Shown here one piece after another: positions 23,401-58,577 of a stretch of 64,000 bases of DNA. The stretch lies in the NCBI RefSeq assembly GCF_024679095.1, contig NC_066509.1:13574891-13638890 (forward strand). Direction: 5' to 3'. This stretch comes from Eriocheir sinensis. Taxonomy: Eukaryota; Arthropoda; Malacostraca; Decapoda; Varunidae. Numbering within the stretch: position 1 is the stretch's first letter; each line of letters starts with the position of its first letter. Made by a program: the position numbers and the translations under genes. Under the pieces are notes generated by a model. That model saw nothing but the letters and a program-made list of their open reading frames with translations. It was not told where the DNA came from and did no database searches.

Positions 23401-23658
23401 AGTAGGAAAAGAACAAATAAAATCACACACACACACACATCTTATACGCCCTCACCATTATAGTAATACCACCGCTTGACAGTAACTTACAGGGCTGTAC
23501 ACACACAAGTCTTCATATCCTTACTGACTTGATACTTATATGTAATTAGTGTAGTAAAAAAGGGGAGATGAAACAATGAGGAGGGTTACCGTGGTCATCC
23601 TTCATAATACACTAAGGGAATACACTAAGGGGGAAAGGAACTTACAAAAAAAATCCAT

Positions 23659-44394
<20,736 letters not shown>

Positions 44395-44639
44395 CTGTGG
44401 GGGGTAGGAGAGAGAAGGTACCTGGTTTGCTCATTTTAAAGCAATATGGTCATGCTTTTATTTGTGTGAACATAAAAAAAATATCATAATTTTACCTCAC
44501 GAGGATGAAAAAATTGATGGTTTCAAAAATATCTGTCAATCTGTCTGTCTGGCTGTATATCTGTCTGTCTGTTTGTTCATTACCAGCAGTGTTTTTTTCC
44601 GAATCAGAAAATGCTATCATAATCAACAGGCACGTTATC

Positions 44640-44910
44640 GTTATTGTAGCAGGCGGGGCGGGGAGGGGCGGGGCGGGGTGGGTCGGGGTAGCATGGGGCG
44701 GTGGGGGCGGACCAGAGTAGGATGGGGAGGGACTGAAAGGGTGAGGAAAAAAGGGACAGTGTGGGGCAGGGCAGGGGTGGGTCAGGAGGCGGAACAGATA
44801 GGGTGGAGAGGGGCCAAAACAGGGTGGGAAGAAGGAACTTGACAGGGCAGGGTGGTGCAGGGCAGGAAGGTGGAGGCTAGAACGTTTCGGGGCGGGGCAG
44901 AGCGGGTGGA
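44640..44910. repeat. G-rich block with many G3-G4 runs
   Basis: GGGGCGGGG-type runs at 44650-44710, with degenerate GGGNAGGGTGGG to about 44900. It meets the four-G-run criterion for quadruplex formation on the plus strand, 250 bp upstream (as transcribed) of the Asp/Tyr-rich exon. Confidence 0.7.
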
Positions 44911-44998
44911 GTGAGGAAGAGTGGGGCAATGCAGTAAAAATAGTCATATAACTGAAGGAAGGATATCAGTCTTCCCCGCACCACTCATTTTCACTGGA

Positions 44999-45800
44999 CA
45001 GCAAAATTCAGTCAGGCTATAAAAAAAAAAAAAAAGTCACATCGCATCTAAATAACAATGTAAATAAAAAAAATAAAACAACTTAACACGTACGTATAAG
45101 GGGACCATAGCATCCTCGTTACATTGATCTCATAACTCATTATAGTGTTCCCATTTAAAACTGGCCGGTGGGGTGCTGGCCGGTGCGAGTCAGCCCCGCC
45201 CCGCAGTTCTGCCACACACTCTCAACACCTCTCGCTTCCTCTCATATGTCAGCTATTTACTACCTTTAAATGAATTTAATTTGATAATTGGGTAACCCAA
45301 TAAGGTCATAGTGTGTTAAGATTGTTTAATTTTTAGAATAATAATAAAGATTTTGTATAAATACCACGACACTTGACAGAGTTGTATTCCAACGTTGTCA
45401 AGTGTTGTGGTATTATCTAAAATATTGTTAATATCCAAAAGTAAACAATCTTAGCACTGTATGACCTTATTGGATATCAATTATCTTATTAAATTCATTT
45501 AAAACAATAAATAACTGACATGAAGAAGCGAAGAATGTTGAAATTCAACAGTGCTAAGAAGCTGACAGCCAAATGATGCTAACACAGGGCAGCAAAAAAT
45601 TCAGTCAGGCTAAAAAAAAAAAAAAAAGAAAGGTGAAGAAAACAAACTCACATCGCATCTGAATAGTAATCTAAAACCACTTTGTAAAACTCGGATAAGG
45701 GGAAAAAAACCTCATCCCTCACTATATGTGTGGAGCAAAATTCAGTCAGGCTTAAAAAAAAAAAAAAAAATCACATCGCATCAAAATATCATTGTAAACA
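44999..45800. repeat. Three direct copies of a TTCAGTCAGGCT-A15-CACATCGCAT unit
   Basis: Copies at about 45003-45058, 45596-45664 and 45730-45796 share AATTCAGTCAGGCT, a run of about 15 A, and TCACATCGCATC. The first two bracket the palindrome at 45238-45530. Confidence 0.85.
45238..45530. repeat. Long palindrome, 5-base loop
   Basis: The arms 45238-45384 and 45390-45530 are reverse complements with scattered mismatches. Shared blocks include TTAAATGAATTTAAT, CCAATAAGGTCATA, AAGATTGTTTA and ACACTTGACA. The loop is TATTC. It resembles a foldback MITE, but no target duplication was identified. Confidence 0.88.
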
Positions 45801-45839
45801 AAAATCTTGAAAAACATGCATAAAGAGACAAAGCCTCCT

Positions 45840-47210
45840 CGAGCAGTAAGAAAACCATGTGTGTGGGCGGCGGGCGGGCAGGTGGGCAGGTTCTTTCGCC
45901 TCAGCGCAGGAGACAAAGAGGCCAGGAAGAGGCGCCGGGCATTATCTTCGCGTGTGAGGCTCCCGGCTACTTCGGACCACCTGTTGACTCAGAGGCGTCA
46001 CCAAGCCGTACCTCTCTTTCCGCACCCCCTCACCTCCGCCGCCTGCCGTTTCTCCACTCCTTACTTCCCTTTTTCTCAATCTTTGTCTCCTCTCCTCTCG
46101 TTTCTCTCACCTCGCTTTCCTTTGTTCAAACCTCAGCTCACTTCCCCTGCCTCTGTCTGTCCCTCCCTCCTCTCCTCTCTTCTCCCGCACCTTTCCTACC
46201 TTTGCCTCTGCCTCTCTTTCGTCCTCCCCTGCCGTCCCTCCCTACCTCATACAAACAGCTCTACTTCCCCTGCCTCTGTGTCTTTGTCTCCTTTCCTTTC
46301 CTCCTCTCCCCTCCCCTGCTTTTCCCTCTGCCTCTCTTCCTCCCCTGCAGTCCCTCCCTACCTCACAAACAGCTCCATTTCTCTCATTTATTTCCCTGCC
46401 TCCCTTCTGCCTTACCACCAGCCTCCTTCTCTGCCTAGTCCCCCCCACTCATGCCCTCCCACACACACTTTGCGCAGGCATTTAATATCGTGCGTGGTAT
46501 TTATTTCCCTTACCGTACAGTTACACGTTCAACATTATTTACCTAAACAATTGTTATTACCTGCATGGAGCTATGCATGGAACCTCTAGTGAACGTTTCG
46601 TATGTCTTTGCTACTGACGAAAATTATTATACAGTTCCGCTAGTCATTCCGTATTGGTGCAGTAAAGCAAGAAAAAAGGAAAACAAGAGGAGATGATAAA
46701 ATGAGGAGGAAAAGCCAGGAATGGATAGAATGAGTAATCTTAAATCAAAAGAATATGTTGGAGAAACACGAGAGGGCAGATAAAGTGAAAAAAAAAGTCA
46801 GAAAGATAGGACTGTGAGGGAAAAAGAAAGGGAAGGAGGGGGAGAACAGGGAGGTGTTTCAAATCAGAAGTGAAGAGATAAAGAGAACAAGGAAGGGAGA
46901 GAGACGGAGAAAATGGAGATGAGGATAAAGGAAAGAGGAACATGATATGGAAAGGGAAGGGAGGAAGATGGAGAGGACAAGAGTAGGAAGGGGATGGAGG
47001 ATGGAAGGAAAAGAAAGTGGAAGGGAGAGAGAAAGGACATGGAGGAAGTGGGAATTGAGGAGGGATGGAAGGAATGGAGATTGGAACAGGAGAAAAAAAC
47101 AGGAGAAAGGAAAAAATGGAAGGGAAGGCAGTGGAATGGTTTGGGGGAGGAGTTTAAGATGGGAAGAAAGGGAAGGGGATGGAAGGAGAGAGATGGGAGT
47201 AGGGGAAGTG
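45840..47210. other. Pyrimidine-rich then purine-rich desert
   Basis: 46020-46440 is CT-rich and includes a duplication of about 120 bp (CCCTCCCTACCTCA...CAAACAGCTC at 46229 and 46349). 46740-47210 is GA-rich. Long frames here are low-complexity. Confidence 0.6.
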
Positions 47211-47810
47211 TGAGAGAAAGGGCGTGGGAGGGTGTAGGAGTGGAAGGATGGGAAGGAAGGGAGGGGGTGGAAGGGAAGGGAGCTGGGAGGAGGGAAAAGT
47301 TTGAGGGGGAGTGGGTGGGAGGGTACAGGAGTGGAATGGTGGAAGGGAGGAGAGATTAAAGATAGGAAGGAAGGGAGGGGATGGAAGGAGGGGGCTGGGA
47401 GGAGGGAAAAGTTTGAGGGGAGTGGGTAGGGGAGGTACAGGAGTGGAATGGTGGAGAGGGAGATTAAGATAGGGAAGGAAGGAGGGGCTGGGAGAGAAAA
47501 CTTTGAGGGGAGTGGGTAGGAGGGTACAGGAGTGGAATGGTGGAAGGGGGAGATTAAGATGGCGGGAAAAGGAAGGGAGGGGGTGGGAGGAGGGGGAAAG
47601 CACTGAGGGGAGTGGGTGGAGGGTACAGGGTGGGAATGGTGGAAGGAAATTGGGATACAGAGGAAAGGAAGGAGGATGTGGAAGGGAGGGGACAAGTGTG
47701 AAAGGGAGTGGTAGGAGGTACAGGTGGAATGAATTGGGAAGGGGGAGTTCAGGATAGGAAGAAAGGGAGGAGCTGGGAGGGGAGGGGACAAGTGTAACTG
47801 AGGGGAGTGA
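47210..47810. repeat. Purine-rich minisatellite, period about 90-110 bp, five to six copies
   Basis: GAGTGGGTAGGAGGGTACAG followed by GAGTGGAATGGTGGAAGG recurs near 47311, 47420, 47509, 47611 and 47706. A minus-strand frame of 326 codons spans it and is an artefact of the array. Confidence 0.85.
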
Positions 47811-48129
47811 GGTGGGGAAGTGGGTGGGGTGGGGTGCATGGCAGGACACGTACCCAGAAAGCCAGAGCAGGAGGGAAAGCACAGAGTGTTTGTTATGTGC
47901 CAGTGTGCATCGTCGTGAATGCCAGGCAGAAGCTGTTATATTGCTTAAAGTTGCTGGCTGGCACGCACTGCACTCCCGCCGACCCGCTCCAAGATTTTGG
48001 CACAGATGGAATCTTGCCAAACATCAACACTGACGACATGATATGCTCATATGCTTTACGTGGGGTGACTTGAATCTTGTCACCCCCCTAGAAAGGCATT
48101 GAGACTATTCCTTTGGTGAGTGGTTTTTT
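47811..48129. other. Unique stretch between two arrays
   Basis: A minus-strand frame (47840-48020) has a hydrophobic segment SVLSLLLWLSG before a possible GTACGT donor. Its start and phase do not support it as the missing signal-peptide exon. Confidence 0.25.
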
Positions 48130-48415
48130 CACCCTGAACACTTAGCTGGGGTCAGCATACCTGAACACCTAATCCAGGTCTGACATCAACCACCTGAACA
48201 CTAATCCAGGGGTCAGCATCCACACCCTGAACATGCTTAGCCAGGGTCAGCATGCCACCTGAACACTAATCCAGGGTCAGCATCCCACCTGAACACTTAG
48301 CCAGGGTCAGCATCTCCTGAACTGCAAGCAGGTCAGCATCCACCCTGAACACGCCAGCCAGCTGCGTCAGCATTTCACCCTGAACACTAAGCCAGCGTCA
48401 ACATCTCCCACCCCA
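48130..48415. repeat. Minisatellite, unit about 30-45 bp
   Basis: CACCTGAACACTTAGCCAGG followed by GTCAGCATC recurs about eight times, with units differing by small deletions. Confidence 0.85.
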
Positions 48416-49132
48416 GAGCTAACTATTTTTCTTCCTTTCTTTCTTCAAGTTCATCTCTGTTCAAATCGTCCATCTGTATATTTTTCTGAATCTACATCAG
48501 CTTTGACCTGCCTTCTTTGTTTACTTATCCCTTTCTCCTATTCTTTATAGTTTCTTCCTTTCTTTCTATCATTTTTTTCCATCCTTCCTCCATTCTTTCC
48601 CTCTCTCCTATAATTTCTTTCTTTATAATAATATTCTTTTCTTTCTTCCTTCTCTTACACTTCAGTTCATCCTTTATTCCTGTCTTTCTGTGTTCCTTCG
48701 TCTGTCCATCTAATCAGGCTAGAAGCCAAAGATGATCAAGCCGCTGCAGGTTTTCTTTTTCTCTTAGTTTTAGTTCTCCTCAGTTCTTTTTTTAGGTGTT
48801 GATTTGATTTTTGGTTAATTTTTTTTTTTTTTACTTTTCTTTCTTCGTTTTGAGTTCATACGTTTCGTTACATTTTGGCATTATATGTTTTTAGTTTCTA
48901 TTTTTGACTGATCAGGAGTTGACCTTTTAGATTTGTTAGGTCTTTTTTTACTACTGCTTGAGTTGATTTCTTTGTTGCTTTTTTCTTTTCTTTTTATGGC
49001 TTCTTTATTTTGATGTCTTGTTGGTGACAACTATTTCGTTATAGTTTGGAAAGTTAACTATTTTTTTTTTTGTCGGGATTTTGTCCTTTTTTAGGTTACG
49101 TCGTGAGGAGATTTTTTGTTGCAAATGGTCAG
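48416..49132. other. T-rich non-coding stretch
   Basis: Degenerate TTTCTTTC-type sequence; no coding signal was seen. Confidence 0.5.
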
Positions 49133-49620
49133 GGCAGTGTTCAGAGTGTCCAGGGGTGTCAGAGGCCTTATTGCGTGGGTCGTCATCAACGTGTCGTCCA
49201 TTGTTCAGAGAGTGTCCAGGGAGTGTCAGGGGCCTTGTTGCGTGGGTCGTCATCAACGTGTCCGTCCATTGTTCAAGTGTCCAGGGAGTGTCAGGGCCTT
49301 GTTGCGTGGGTCGTCATCAGCGTGTCATCCATTGTTCAGAGAGTGTCAGGGAGTGTCAGGGCCCCTTGTTGCGTGGGTCGTCATCAGCGTGTCCGTCCAT
49401 TGTTCAGAAGTGTCAGGGAGTGTCAGGGGCCTTGTTGCGTGGGTCGTCATCAGAGTGTCCGTCCATTGTTCAGAGTGTCCAGGGAGTGTCAGGGGCCTTG
49501 TTGCGTGGGTCGTCATCAAGTGTCCGTCCATTGTTCAGAAAGTGTCCAGGGGTGTCAGGGGCCTTGTTGCGTGGGTCGTCATCAGAGTGTCAGTCCATTG
49601 TGTTTCCAGCTTTTTTATTT
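49133..49620. repeat. 66-bp minisatellite, seven copies
   Basis: GCGTGGGTCGTCATC begins at 49173, 49240, 49303, 49371, 49438, 49503 and 49569. The unit also contains CCATTGTTCAGAGAGTGTC and AGGGGCCTTGTT. Further copies at 51013 and 51080. Confidence 0.95.
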
Positions 49621-49719
49621 TCATATTCTTTTTCTGTAATATCGTTTCTTCAGTATTTAATTTTCAGAGAGTTTCCTGGGTTGTCAGGTTAGCATCCTTA
49701 TCTTGCCCGTCCATTGCTC

Positions 49720-51012
49720 AGAGAGTCTCCCTCACCCAGGAGTCAGCAACCTACCAACATACAGGCCTTAATGCGTGGGTCGTCCGGCCTCAGGCATGTA
49801 AACCCCAAGACCATTTGATCAAGGCCCATAAGGCAGACGCAATACTATTCATATCTTGAATGAAATATATAATATCATTTTGTTATTTCGTGCAGGTTTT
49901 TTCAATTCAATTAATTATCCATTCTTGATTTTTATTTTTGATTATTTTTTCGTTTCCTGGCGTCAGCAGAGCATGTGCAGGGTTAGGCTGGACCATATCG
50001 CCTTATCTTGGTGCTGTATGCTGCTCATGATAAGTCTCCCTCACCCCAGTGATTCATTAACCCTACCTTAACACAACAGGGTCCCAAGGCCTTAATGCTA
50101 GATATTTTCCTTTTCTTGATGTTGTGTTTCTATCACTTATTTTTCTCGTGATGTTTTTTTTTTTGTTATATCCATTCTTCGGTGTTATTATTATTTTTTG
50201 TTTCCTGGTGTTGTGCAGGCTAGCTGTATCGCCTTGTTTTGGTGCTGTATGCTGCTCAGGATGAGTCTCCCTCACCCCAGAGGTCAGCAACCCTACAACA
50301 CAACACCTAAGGACTTAATACTTGCCTCAATGAGTTGTTTCACTTTCATGATGTTGTGTTTCTATCACTTCTTTATTCTCATGCTCCTTTTCAGTAATAT
50401 CCATTCTTCGGTGTATATTATCATTATTTTCGTTTCCTGGTGTTGTGTTGGCTAGCTATATTGCCTTATCTTGGTGCTGTATGCTGCTCAGGATGAGTCT
50501 CCCTCACCCAGAGGAGTCAACAACCCTACCAACACAACACCAAAGGCCTTAATGCTTGCCCCAATGATTGGTTTCACTTTCATGATGTTTTTCTACAAGT
50601 TCTTTATTATCGTGTTCCTTTTTTCAGTAATATCCATTCTTCAGTGATATTTTATTTATTTTACGTTTCCTGATGTTGTGCAGGCTAGCTGTATCGCCTA
50701 TCTTGGTGCTGTATGCTGCTCAGGATGGAGTCTCCCTCACCCCAGAGGTCAGCAACCCTACCCAACACACAGCACCAAAGGACACTCTGCTAGATTTTTT
50801 CCTTTTCTTGATTTTGCGTTTCTATCACTTCTTTATTTTGTGGTCTTTATATTTGTAATCTTAATTCTTGGTGTTATTTCTTTATTTTCCGTTTCCTTGT
50901 GCTGGGTAGCTGTATCGCCTTATCTTGGTGCTGTATGCTGCTCAGGATGAGTCTCCATCACCCAGAGGTCAGCAACCTACAACACACAACACCTAAGGCC
51001 TTAATGCTAGAT
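49720..51012. repeat. About 230-bp satellite, five copies plus a partial
   Basis: GCTGTATGCTGCTCA occurs at 50013, 50243, 50475, 50708 and 50929. Each unit has GTTTCCTGGTGTTGTG, AGTCTCCCTCACCC and AAGGCCTTAATGCT. A shortened unit at 49720-49780 forms the border with the 66-bp array. Confidence 0.95.
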
Positions 51013-51100
51013 GCGTGGGTCGTCATCAGGTGTCATCCATTGTTCAGAGAGTGTCCAGGGGTTGTCAGGGTGCCTTGTTGCGTGGGTCGTCATCAGTGTC
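51013..51100. repeat. 66-bp minisatellite resumes, 1.3 copies
   Basis: GCGTGGGTCGTCATC at 51013 and 51080, 67 bp apart, after the 230-bp satellite. Confidence 0.9.
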
Positions 51101-51885
51101 CGTGCCTTCGTGTGTACTTGCGTTCGTGCGTGCGTGCTTACGTGCTTGCGTGAGTTCGTGCGTTTTTTCGTGCGTGGCTGCGTGCTTGCTTGTGTGTGTG
51201 CGTGCGTGCCTGCCTGCATGCTTGCGTGGGAGCGTGCGTCTGTACGTGAGTGTGTGCTTGCGTGCGTGTGCATGCGTGGGTACGTGATTGCGTGCGTGCT
51301 TGCGTGTGTGAGTGCTTGTGTGCTGCGTGCGTTGGGCGGTCAGTGCCTGCGAGCGTGTTCGTCCGTTCCTTCGTGGGTATGTATACTCGTGTTCGTGCGT
51401 GCGAGCGTGTTCGTCCGTTCCTTCGTGCGTGTTTATGCTCGTGTTCGTGCGTGCGAGCGTGTGTTCATCTGTTCCTTCGTGCGTGTGTGTACTCGTGTTC
51501 GTGCGTGCGAGCGTGCGCTGGGGATGGGTGCGTGCGAGCGTGTGTTCGTCCGTTCCTTCGTGCGTGTGTACTCGTATTCGTGCGTGCGAGCGTGTGCTTC
51601 TGGGTTGCCTCGGGCGTGTGTAGTCGTGTTCGTGCGTGCGAGCGTGCGTTGGGGATGGGTGTGTGCGAGCGTGTGTTCGTCCGTTCGTTCTTGCGTGTGT
51701 TCTTGCGTTCGTGCGTGCGAGCGTGGGTGGGGGGTGAGTGCGTGCTTGTGCGTCCGATCGTTCGTGCGTGTGTGCTTGCGTATGTGCGTGCGTGCGTGCG
51801 TTGGGGGTGAAGTGCGAGCGAACGTGCGTTGGGGAGTGAGTTCGTGCTGGCGTGCGTTGCAGGGTGAGTGCGTGCGTGCTGCGTG
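51101..51885. repeat. (GTGC)n-type array with higher-order period of about 60 bp
   Basis: Almost continuous GTGCGTGCGAGCGTG sequence. From 51340 it is organised as a longer unit with TTCGTCCGTTCCTTCGTGCG and TACTCGTGTTCGTGCGTGCG. Alternating purine/pyrimidine content makes it prone to Z-DNA. All frames are open, so ORFs are meaningless. Confidence 0.9.
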
Positions 51886-54377
<2,492 letters not shown>

Positions 54378-54460
54378 TGTGTGTGTGTGTGTGTGTGTGT
54401 GATTCAAATGTTCTGGATAATACACACACACACACACCCACACACACACACACACACACA
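54378..54460. repeat. Inverted dinucleotide pair (TG)12 / (AC)20
   Basis: (TG)n at 54378-54401 and (AC)n at 54422-54460 are complementary across a 20-base spacer. Confidence 0.92.
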
Positions 54461-54699
54461 ATCACATTCCTCTCTCCTCCCCATCCGTCTTAACCATTCA
54501 TTAACCTCATAACATAGCCACACCTTGTAGTCAGTCACCACTCCACTCATCTCCATTCCAGTCATCACCCATCACCACTAACACCGCTACGTAACATCAC
54601 CACCACTAACACCACAACCAGTCCTCGTCATCACCACCTCCTTCACGCTGTAGCCTCACCTCACCTTTCACCCCCTCCTCTTTACCTGTCCGCGCGCAC

Positions 54700-55017
54700 C
54701 TGTTGACAATACGCCGCCTGATTTACATTCAAGGAGCCGAGTCCGTCCACAAAATAGGAGCACGATTTTTTTTTTTACCTTTTTTCCTTTTTTCCTGCAT
54801 GGAGTTTTTTTTTATTTATTTCTTTTTTTGTTCTTCTTGTTTTCTTGTATTTGTTGTTCTTCTCCTTCTTCTTTATTATTTTACTCGTTTTCTGGCTTTT
54901 ATTTCACTATTGATTTTTCTTATTCAATTTTTTTAATTTTGACCTTTTTCCTTATTTCTTCTTGTTTTTTTCTTCTTTACTTGTGTTTTTCTCGGTGGTG
55001 ACGTCATAGGGAAAGGG

Positions 55018-55056
<39 letters not shown>

Positions 55057-55560
55057 CGAGGAAGGAAGGAATGGAGGGGTATGAGAGGAAGGGGAAGGAA
55101 AGGGATTGGAAGGAAAGGGGAAGGTAGGAGAGGTAGGTAGATAGGTAAGGAGGATGGGAAGGGAAGGAAAGGGAAAGGAGGAAGAGAAGGGAAGGGGAGA
55201 GAAGGGAAGGAGGAGGAGGATGATAGGTAGGCAAGGGAGGAAAGGGAGGTAGGAAGAGATGATGATGATGAAGATGAGGAAGAGGAAGAAAGTGAAAGAA
55301 AAAAGAAGAAACAGAATGAGAAGAAAGAGAGAGGAAAAAGAAGGAGAAAAAGGAGGAGAAAGAAAAAAAAGAAAGAGGTAGTAGGAGAAAAGAGAGGAGG
55401 AGGAGGAGGAGGAGGAGGAGGAAGAACAAAATTAAATAAACAAATAGAAGGAATTTTATGAGAGAGAGAGAGAGAGAGAGTAATCAGGTGGTCTTAGTCA
55501 ACAACAACTTTTGCAAATTAATGTTCAAAACTTTTAGGTCAAACATTTAACGTTTTATGT
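54700..55560. other. T-rich then GA-rich desert with (GAT)13
   Basis: 54765-54980 is T-rich, (GAT)n at 55017-55056, then degenerate GGAAGG sequence to 55430 with (GGA)n near 55400 and (GA)n near 55460. Confidence 0.6.
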
Positions 55561-55582
55561 TTTTTTTTTAGCCCAGTGCAAA

Positions 55583-55872
<290 letters not shown>

Positions 55873-56149
55873 ATACAAGCATCCATGAACACATGTGCAT
55901 TCAATCATAACATTCATTCATGCATACATAAATATTCGTGTGTAATAACCTTCATGTGTTTATTGATTTATCTATCCATATCTATCTATTAGTCTGCCTC
56001 TATCTGTTTATCAAGCTATCATTTTTATTGAATCTATGGATAGATTAGCCTGTTAAGTTTCGTCTATTTATCTATCTAGTTAGCTTTTATTAACCTTTAT
56101 CCTTTATATATTCGTTTATTTGACTCTCTATTTATATACTTTTCCAATC

Positions 56150-56560
56150 GTTTTTATCTACCTTCATTTATTTTTCATGCAGCTCATTTTTCATTCATAA
56201 GTTTTCATTCACTTCATTTTCATTCATTTTTCATTTTCCATTATTTTTTCATTTTATTCAATTTTTTTCCTCATTTTTTCATTTTCATTAATTGTTTTAT
56301 TTTTCATGCACTTCATTTCACATTTTTCATTTTCATTCATTTTTCATTTTCATTCATTTCTCACTCACTTTATTTTCATTTCTTTTTTATATTTTCATTC
56401 ATTTTTTCATTTTCATTCAGTTCGTTTTAACATTTTAATTTTTCATCTAGACCATTATTCATTCACTACATTTTCAATTTTTTTATCATTCAGTTCACTT
56501 CGTTTTCAGTTTTCATTTTTTTTTTTTTGCCCATTAAATTTTAATTTTTAATTCATTTAA
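56150..56560. repeat. Degenerate TTTTCATTCA minisatellite
   Basis: TTTTCATTCATTTTTCATTT-like units recur throughout with small variations. Confidence 0.8.
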
Positions 56561-57099
56561 AACCAGTAATCTACGTGTTATCTTATAATTTAACATAAAT
56601 CTAGTTATCTATATATCTGTGTAACCCTTATCAGCTTTTCTATTCATCTATCCAACTATCTATCTACCTATACATTTCTTCAGTCACGTATCTATCTGCT
56701 CATTCTACTCTTTTATCATCATTCTAATTCATTCTCATTTTACTATTCATTTTACTATCAAATCCCTCTATGTATCTTTTCCTCTCCTTCTTCACTCTTT
56801 CTACCTCATATTCCACTATCCAAATTTCGTTATTTATTTTCTCTTCATCCTCCTAGTTTATCTTTGTGCTGCCCAAATCTCTTTTTCTATCATTCTCTTC
56901 ATTTTCTTCCTTTTCTCCTACTCATTCTAACATCCAAATCTCTTATCTATCTTTTCTTTACCTTTTCCTTATTTATACTTTTCATCAACTATCTTACCTA
57001 TCTCTTTCTCTACTAACTTTCTCTCTACTGTTTTACCTTTCCAATACCTGGTTCTTCATCTACCTACATACCTACCTTTCCACCCAATCTTCACCTTTC
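56561..57099. other. AT/CT-rich stretch leading into the next array
   Basis: Contains diverged beginnings of the array at 57100 (ATCCAAATCTCTTATCTATC near 56932). No gene was seen. Confidence 0.5.
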
Positions 57100-57915
57100 T
57101 TAAACAAGGGAGGAGGAGGACGCGAGTCACTTGTCATTTACTATCCAAATCTCTAATCTACCATTCATTTACCTTCTTCCTTACCTACATTACCTACCTT
57201 TCCTTCCACTCAGTTCTCTCCATCTTTCTTGAACAGGGAGGAGGAAGAAGAGGAGGAGGAGGAGAAGGCAAAGGGTAGGAAGGTACCGGCAGTATAAATT
57301 TCCAGGCCAAAATAATCTTACCTCATTTCATATCCAAATCTCTTATCTATCTCTTATCTACGTATCTATTCACCTTCCTCCTCATCCACGCATCTTACCA
57401 TCTGACTCTCACCTTTCTCAAACAAGGGAGGAAGAGGAAGAGGAGGCAAGGAGGAGGAGGAGGAAAATGGAGGCAAGGAGTAGGAAGGGAAGGGTTAGGC
57501 AGGAGAATTTCTCACCCTCAACATAATCAGAATTCATTCGACATTCAAATCTCTTAACTGCCTCTCTCTTTACCCTCTTCTCCTTCCTCATCTACACCTA
57601 CCTTTTCACCCAATCTTCTCCTTTCTTAAGCGAGGAAGGAAGAGGAAGAAGAGGAGGAGGAGGAGAAGGCAAGGAGTAGGAAGGGACGGGTTAGTAGGAG
57701 GAATTTCTCACCCTTAACCTAATCAGACCTCATTCTACATTCCAAATCTCTTATCTGCCTCTCTCTTTACCCTCTTCCTCCTTCCTCATCTACACCTACC
57801 TTTCCACCAATCATCTCCACCTTTCTTAAGCGAGGAAGGAAGAGAAGAGGAGGAGGAGGAGGAGGAGGCAAAGGAGTAAAAGGGAGGGTTAGAGGAATTT
57901 CCCAGCGCCACATAA
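57100..57915. repeat. About 190-bp tandem array with strand-asymmetric units, four to five copies
   Basis: Each unit has a pyrimidine-rich half (CCAAATCTCTTATCTGCCTC, CTACCTTTCCACCCAATC) and a purine-rich half (GAGGAAGAAGAGGAGGAGG, AAGGAGTAGGAAGG). Units end near 57240, 57430, 57640 and 57850. Confidence 0.85.
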
Positions 57916-58021
57916 TCGCATCTTGTCACTCATACCTGTTATTGCAATTACTTTCGTCCAGAGCCAAGAAACTCATTTAAACTTGAGGTGACGTGGCGCG
58001 ACCACTCCTAGCCTGGCTTTT

Positions 58022-58322
58022 TCACCGTGCCAGGAGTGAGGAGAGGAGGGAGGGAGGGAGGAGTAGGGAGAGAGGGTGAGGAGGGAGAGAGTGGGGGAGG
58101 GAGGGAAGAGGAGAGAGAATGAAAGAGGAAAAAGAGAACAAAGAGAATGAAAGAGAACAAGAGAAGGAAAAAAAGAAAACGAAAAGGAAGATTGAAAAGA
58201 AAACTGAAAAAGAAAACTGAAAAAGAAAACTGAAAAGAACGAGAAAAGAACGAAAAAGAGAACGATAAAAAGAGAACGAGAAGAAAGAACGAAAAGAGAA
58301 CAAGAGAGAGAGAGAGAGAGAG
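58022..58322. repeat. GA-rich tract ending in (GA)10
   Basis: GGGAGGGAGG and GAAAAAGAAAACTGAAAAAG repeats from 58022, ending in (GA)n at 58302-58322. Confidence 0.8.
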
Positions 58323-58372
58323 CACCTGGTTACATAATGGAGGTAGAGATAGTAAGGGAGATAGGTTTGGTG

Positions 58373-58373
<1 letters not shown>

Positions 58374-58419
<46 letters not shown>

Positions 58420-58577
58420 CCTAGTTTCTGATATCGTGGTAGTGGTAATAGTAGTAGTATTAGTAGTAGTAGTAGTAGTAGTAGTTGTAGTAATAGTAGT
58501 AGTAGTAGTTGTAGTAATAGTAGTAGTAGTAGTAATAGTAGCAGTAGTCGTCGTCGTCGTCGTAGTATTAGTAGTAG
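58374..58577. repeat. (CT)21 followed by (TAG)n
   Basis: (CT)n at 58374-58416, complementary to the (GA)n at 58302, then degenerate (TAG)n from 58438 to 58577 joined to the SINE tail. Confidence 0.9.

Noticed and set aside
46859..48020. Pro/Ser/Leu-rich minus frames of 326 and 288 codons
   Set aside because: They span a purine-rich tandem minisatellite in two overlapping frames, so openness follows from base bias.
47840..48020. Candidate signal-peptide exon for the Ig-FN3 gene
   Set aside because: A hydrophobic run (SVLSLLLWLSG) lies far from the only in-frame ATG and the possible GTACGT donor gives phase 2, whereas the next exon needs phase 0.
49133..49620. CRISPR-like regular repeat
   Set aside because: Units of about 66 bp are repeated end to end with no unique spacers; it is a eukaryotic minisatellite.
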